From Anaeroplasmataceae bacterium (GTDB lineage Bacteria > Bacillota_I > Bacilli_A > Acholeplasmatales > Anaeroplasmataceae), in the NCBI GenBank assembly GCA_029067355.1, contig JAIEEQ010000010.1:1-64000 (forward strand): a stretch of DNA of 64,000 bases, read 5' to 3'. The notes under the pieces are model-generated. The model had not been told where the DNA came from, did no database searches, and was given only the letters and a program-made list of their open reading frames with translations. The first letter of the stretch is position 1; the number at the start of each line of letters is the position of its first letter. Of the stretch, positions 57,519 to 64,000 are shown in pieces. Position numbers and translations under genes: made by a program.

Positions 57519-57552
57519 GAAATAAGAAACCTGAGAAAGATTTCTTATTTCA
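57519..57552 (-). terminator. uvrA terminator
   Basis: Minus AAATAAGAAA-loop-TTTCTTATTTCTTTTT. Confidence 0.55.
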
Positions 57553-60352
57553 ATAAAGGACGCAGATACTTTGCAGTATAGGAGTTATCCTGTTGAATCA
57601 GTTCTTCAGGAGTTCCCTCAAACAAGACAGTTCCACCACGATTCCCACCCTCAGGTCCTAAGTCGATAATATAATCTGCCAATTTGATAACGTCTAAATT
57701 ATGCTCAATAATAATCACCGTGGCACCAGCATCAGCAATTCTAGAAATTACAGACATTAATCGCTTTATATCATCTACATGAAGTCCTGTTGTGGGTTCA
57801 TCTAAAATATATAAAGACTTAGAAGAAATTTTTGAATGTAGCTCATAAGCTAGCTTCACACGTTGTGCCTCTCCGCCTGACAGCGTTGTTGAAGATTGTC
57901 CTAGTTTAATGTAGCCTAAGCCAACATCATAAATGGTTTGAAGCTTTGATTTAATTTTAGGAAAGGCATCAAAAAATTCCACAGCGTCCTCTACTGTCAT
58001 ATCCAGCACATCTGCAATACTTTTCCCTTTAAATCTCACGTCTAAGGTTTCCTGCTGGTAACGTGTTCCATGACATACCTCACATGGTACAAATACATCA
58101 GGTAAAAAGTGCATAGATATCCTCTTTACTCCATCTCCAGAACATGCCTCACAGCGTCCACCACGAACATTAAAGGAGAATCTGGATTTATCGTATCCCT
58201 TTATTTTAGCATCCGTGGTTTGACTAAACAGCTCACGGATATCATCAAATACACCTGTATAGGTTGCTGGATTACTTCTAGGTGTACGTCCAATAGGCTG
58301 TTGAGAAATGTGAACGATTCGATCAATATAGTCTAATCCTTCAATTCGCCTTACTGCACCAGGAGAAACCTTTTTTGCAGAGTAAAGTCTAACATAAGCA
58401 TTTTTATACAATACCTCATTCACTAAGGTCGATTTACCTGAACCTGATACTCCAGTAACACAAGTAACAACGCCTAAAGGGAATTTAACACTTATATTTT
58501 TCAGGTTATTTTCAGAGGCTCCTATAACCTTAATGAATTTGGACCCCTTTCTTCTATGCTCTGGGATCTCAATTGACATTCTTCCAGATAGATAAGCCCC
58601 TGTTATACTATTTGGATGGTCCATAACTTCCTGTGGTGTTCCATAGGCAACAACCTCTCCACCATGAATTCCAGCCTTTGGCCCTATATCAACCAAATAA
58701 TCACAAGCCTTCATCGTCTCATCATCATGCTCAACAACAACCAAGGTGTTTCCTAAATCTCTCATTTCCTTTAATGTTTGAATTAAACGGGCATTATCTC
58801 TTTGATGAAGTCCAATAGATGGCTCATCTAAAACATACAAAACACCAGTCAATCTAGAACCAATTTGAGTTGCTAGACGAATTCTTTGAGCTTCTCCTCC
58901 TGATAAGGTTTCTGCACTACGGCTTAAGGTCAAATACTCTAAGCCAACATTTTTCAAAAAAGAAAGTCGGTCGCAGATTTCCTTTATGGCTAGTTTAGAA
59001 ATCACCTGCTTTTCTTCACTTAATTTCAAACTTTGAAACCATTCATAAAGTTCATCAATAGGCATTGAACAAACATCATAGATACTTTTTCCTTCAATAA
59101 AAATATTTAATATGCTGGAGTTCAATCTGGCACCCTTACACTTTTCACATTGATTTTCAATCATATATCCTTCAATCCAATCTCGAATCCAGTCGCTATT
59201 GGTTTCAATATATCGCCTTTGGAAATTAGAAATAATTCCTTCAAAATAATCCGTCTTATCATGATTCCTTCCACTGGAAGAACGAAGCTTAAAGCTGATT
59301 TTATCCTTAGAACCATATAAAATTGTTTTCTTTTCTTCCATAGAAAGATCCTTAAAAGGAATCTTCATATTTATCCCATAATATGCACAGGTTTGTTCTA
59401 ATTCTGAATTAGATAAATTTTCTTTGTCCTGATTTCGATAAGGAATAATACACCCTTTGTCTAATGATTTTTCTTCATCTATAACCAAATCAGGAGATAC
59501 AGTTAATTTTTTTCCTAATCCATTACAATCAGGACATGCTCCCAAAGGGTTGTTAAAGGAAAAGATTCTTGGCTCTAAGGTAGCCATAGAATATCCACAT
59601 TCTGGACAAGCATGGACAGTAGAATAGAAGGTCGGTTGATCATTACAATAAACCTGAACATATCCCTTAGAAAATTTTACTGCAAGCTCTACTGCTTCTG
59701 CTACACGGCTACGAACACTATCCTTAAGGATTAGTCGTTCTACCACAATTTCTATGGTATGCTTCTTATTTTTTTCCAATTCCTGAGGCTGATCAAGCTC
59801 AATCATTTCTCCATCTACAATTGCGCGAACAAAGCCTTCCTGCAAATATTTAGAAAAAACAGCCTTATGTTCTCCTTTTTCACGAAAAACAACTGGAGAG
59901 GTGATATAAAGTCTTGAACCTTGAGGGTATTCTAAGACCTTATTTACAATCTGCTCATTTGAAAAGGAAGTAATCGGAATATGATGGGTAGGACAGTATG
60001 GTGTCCCAATTCTAGCAAAAAGCACACGCAAATAGTCATAAATTTCTGTAACCGTACCTACCGTAGAACGTGGATTATGACTAGCAGACTTTTGATCAAT
60101 AGATATTGCCGGAGAAAGTCCTTCAATACTATCAACATCAGGCTTATCCATTGAGCCTATGAATTGTCTTGCATAGCTAGAAAGAGATTCCACAAATCTT
60201 CTTTGTCCTTCCTGATAAATTGTATCAAACGCCAAAGAGGATTTCCCTGAACCAGATAATCCTGTCATAACAATAAATTTATTTTTAGGAAGCTCAATAG
60301 AAATATTCTTTAAATTATTTTCTCTTGCCCCCTTAATACTTATGTAATCCAT
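57545..60352 (-). CDS. uvrA: Excinuclease ABC subunit A
   Basis: Two ABC modules, zinc fingers, full UvrA sequence. Confidence 0.98.
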   Translation of the reverse strand: MDYISIKGARENNLKNISIELPKNKFIVMTGLSGSGKSSLAFDTIYQEGQRRFVESLSSYARQFIGSMDKPDVDSIEGLSPAISIDQKSASHNPRSTVGTVTEIYDYLRVLFARIGTPYCPTHHIPITSFSNEQIVNKVLEYPQGSRLYITSPVVFREKGEHKAVFSKYLQEGFVRAIVDGEMIELDQPQELEKNKKHTIEIVVERLILKDSVRSRVAEAVELAVKFSKGYVQVYCNDQPTFYSTVHACPECGYSMATLEPRIFSFNNPLGACPDCNGLGKKLTVSPDLVIDEEKSLDKGCIIPYRNQDKENLSNSELEQTCAYYGINMKIPFKDLSMEEKKTILYGSKDKISFKLRSSSGRNHDKTDYFEGIISNFQRRYIETNSDWIRDWIEGYMIENQCEKCKGARLNSSILNIFIEGKSIYDVCSMPIDELYEWFQSLKLSEEKQVISKLAIKEICDRLSFLKNVGLEYLTLSRSAETLSGGEAQRIRLATQIGSRLTGVLYVLDEPSIGLHQRDNARLIQTLKEMRDLGNTLVVVEHDDETMKACDYLVDIGPKAGIHGGEVVAYGTPQEVMDHPNSITGAYLSGRMSIEIPEHRRKGSKFIKVIGASENNLKNISVKFPLGVVTCVTGVSGSGKSTLVNEVLYKNAYVRLYSAKKVSPGAVRRIEGLDYIDRIVHISQQPIGRTPRSNPATYTGVFDDIRELFSQTTDAKIKGYDKSRFSFNVRGGRCEACSGDGVKRISMHFLPDVFVPCEVCHGTRYQQETLDVRFKGKSIADVLDMTVEDAVEFFDAFPKIKSKLQTIYDVGLGYIKLGQSSTTLSGGEAQRVKLAYELHSKISSKSLYILDEPTTGLHVDDIKRLMSVISRIADAGATVIIIEHNLDVIKLADYIIDLGPEGGNRGGTVLFEGTPEELIQQDNSYTAKYLRPLLK

Positions 60353-60364
60353 AAAACACCTCAA

Positions 60365-62350
<1,986 letters not shown>

Positions 62351-62398
62351 TCATTTATTATTTTTTCTCAACTATTTAAATTATACCATAAAATGGAA

Positions 62399-62427
62399 AA
62401 AATTGTGGATTTTTTAACCACAATTTA
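62399..62427 (-). terminator. nrdG terminator
   Basis: AAATTGTGG-loop-CCACAATTT with minus-strand T-run. Confidence 0.6.
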
Positions 62428-62946
62428 ATCGAAATTTATTGTATTTATTTGATTTGTAGCTAAGGTTTGTTTCATATTAATTATACGCTGATTTGAGGAT
62501 CCACGAAATTTTAGATTTAAATTCTTTAATTCCTCTATAAACCTACCATCAACCAAAACATCAATCATAGATAAAACTTCATCAGTTATATCTATATGTG
62601 CTTTTCCTTTTAATAAATCGGTTTCTAAAGTATATCCTGTATAACACCAAATATCCTTATCAGGGATTTCCTTTTTTACCCGTTTTAAAAATTCATATAA
62701 GCCTCTTTGATTTTGAGGTTCCATAGGCTCCCCACCTAATAGAGTTAATCCAGAAATCATAGGCTGGTGTAATGCAGATATAATATCATCTTCAACTTCC
62801 CTTGTAAAAGGATTCCCATAATCAAAATCCCAGGCAACAGCATTAAAGCAATTTTTGCAATGATGAGTACAGCCACTCACAAAAAGAGAAACTCTTACCC
62901 CTAATCCGTTGGCTATATCATATTTTTTGATTGTTGCATAATTCAT
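62425..62946 (-). CDS. nrdG: Anaerobic ribonucleotide reductase activating protein
   Basis: GCTHHCKNCFN radical SAM motif. Confidence 0.95.
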   Translation of the reverse strand: MNYATIKKYDIANGLGVRVSLFVSGCTHHCKNCFNAVAWDFDYGNPFTREVEDDIISALHQPMISGLTLLGGEPMEPQNQRGLYEFLKRVKKEIPDKDIWCYTGYTLETDLLKGKAHIDITDEVLSMIDVLVDGRFIEELKNLNLKFRGSSNQRIINMKQTLATNQINTINFD

Positions 62947-64000
62947 TACAAATGAAGAACTCTTTCCTTAATTTCCTGAGTTCGTCCTTGATTCCAGAAT
63001 TGTGTACCAATATACCCACAAGTTCGACGAGCAACATTCAATTTAGATTCATCTGTATTTCCACAGTTTGGACAACGCCAAATCAACTTATCATCAGCAT
63101 CCGTAACAATTTCCATTTCACCAGTAAATCCACAGCATTGACAGAAATCACTTTTCGTATTTAGCTCTGCATACATAATCGTTTCATAAATATGTTGCAT
63201 TAAAGCTAGAACTGCTGGAATATTATTTTGAAGATTTGGCACCTCTACATAGCTAACTGCTCCCCCTGGAGAAAGCTTTTGGAATTTAGATTCCACAGTC
63301 AACTTACTAAAAGCATCAATTTCCTCTGTAACATGAATATGATAGCTATTGGTAATATAATTTTTATCTGTAACTCCTGGAATAATGCCAAAGCGCTTTT
63401 GAAGACATTTTGCAAATTTATATGTAGTAGATTCAAGAGGAGTTCCATACACACTAAAGGCAATATTGGTATCTTTTCTCCATTTTGCACATGCATCATT
63501 TAAGCGTTGCATAATTTCTAAGCCTAGCTTTGTTCCTGCATCCGTAGTATGAGATTCTCCAATTAAATATTTAACACATTCACTTAATCCCGCATATCCT
63601 AAAGAAATTGTAGAGTATCCATCAAATAATAACCGATCAATAACTTCTCCCTTTTTAAGTCTTGCAAGACCACCATGCTGCCATAGGATAGGAGCCACAT
63701 CAGAAGGAGTTCCAAGCAATCGCTTATGACGACACATTAGGGCACGATAACAAAGCTCTAAGCGTTCCTCCATCAAGCTCCAGAATTTATCCAAATCTTT
63801 GCCAGAAGAACAAGCTACATCAACAAGATTTAATGTAACAACACCCTGATTAAATCTACCATAATATTTTCCTTGTCCTTCAACATAATTCAACGCATTC
63901 GCAATATTTCCTAAATGAATTGTAGTGTCTGGTGTAAGAAAAGACCTACATCCCATACAAGGGTAGCAATCTCCCTGGCCATTTTCATTTATTTTTAAGT
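62946..64000 (-). CDS. nrdD: Anaerobic ribonucleoside-triphosphate reductase, N-terminus beyond right edge
   Basis: GRFNQGVVTLNLVDVA, C-terminal CxxC zinc site and RRTCGYIGTQFWNQGRTQEIKERVLHL glycyl loop; the frame stays open to 64000 (LKINENGQGDCYPCMGCRSF). Confidence 0.96.
   Translation of the reverse strand, partial: LKINENGQGDCYPCMGCRSFLTPDTTIHLGNIANALNYVEGQGKYYGRFNQGVVTLNLVDVACSSGKDLDKFWSLMEERLELCYRALMCRHKRLLGTPSDVAPILWQHGGLARLKKGEVIDRLLFDGYSTISLGYAGLSECVKYLIGESHTTDAGTKLGLEIMQRLNDACAKWRKDTNIAFSVYGTPLESTTYKFAKCLQKRFGIIPGVTDKNYITNSYHIHVTEEIDAFSKLTVESKFQKLSPGGAVSYVEVPNLQNNIPAVLALMQHIYETIMYAELNTKSDFCQCCGFTGEMEIVTDADDKLIWRCPNCGNTDESKLNVARRTCGYIGTQFWNQGRTQEIKERVLHL

Overview
Low-GC window typical of Bacillota (Bacilli/Erysipelotrichia-like), coding mostly on the minus strand. 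Most of it is housekeeping: polC, acpP, sufCDSUB, leuS, uxaCAB, rlmH, tex, acpS, whiA, hprK, uvrA, ligA, nrdG and nrdD (the last running off the right edge). Small or edge genes missing from the supplied ORF track include a CotD-like spore-coat peptide, a YjcZ-like sporulation peptide and a DUF2971-type protein. The most unusual parts are: (1) a ~3 kb cassette (about 44455-47485) inside a broken ISL3-family transposase gene. It encodes a lipoprotein-like membrane AAA ATPase with a SAP-like motif, an overlapping beta-helix (DUF4097-like) protein with alternating 'YG-I / HDIK' repeats, and a divergent, promoter-bearing, GC-richer region with strong nested hairpins that looks like an unidentified structured RNA. 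(2) A complete second LeuRS-like gene just downstream of acpP that has lost the HIGH and KMSKS motifs and the C-terminal domain. (3) Tandem ~1000-aa parvulin-like lipoproteins. (4) Two unusual fusions, FUSC-pseudoHAD and Lgt-PpaX. All functional statements are inferred from reading the sequence; no searches or folding programs were run.
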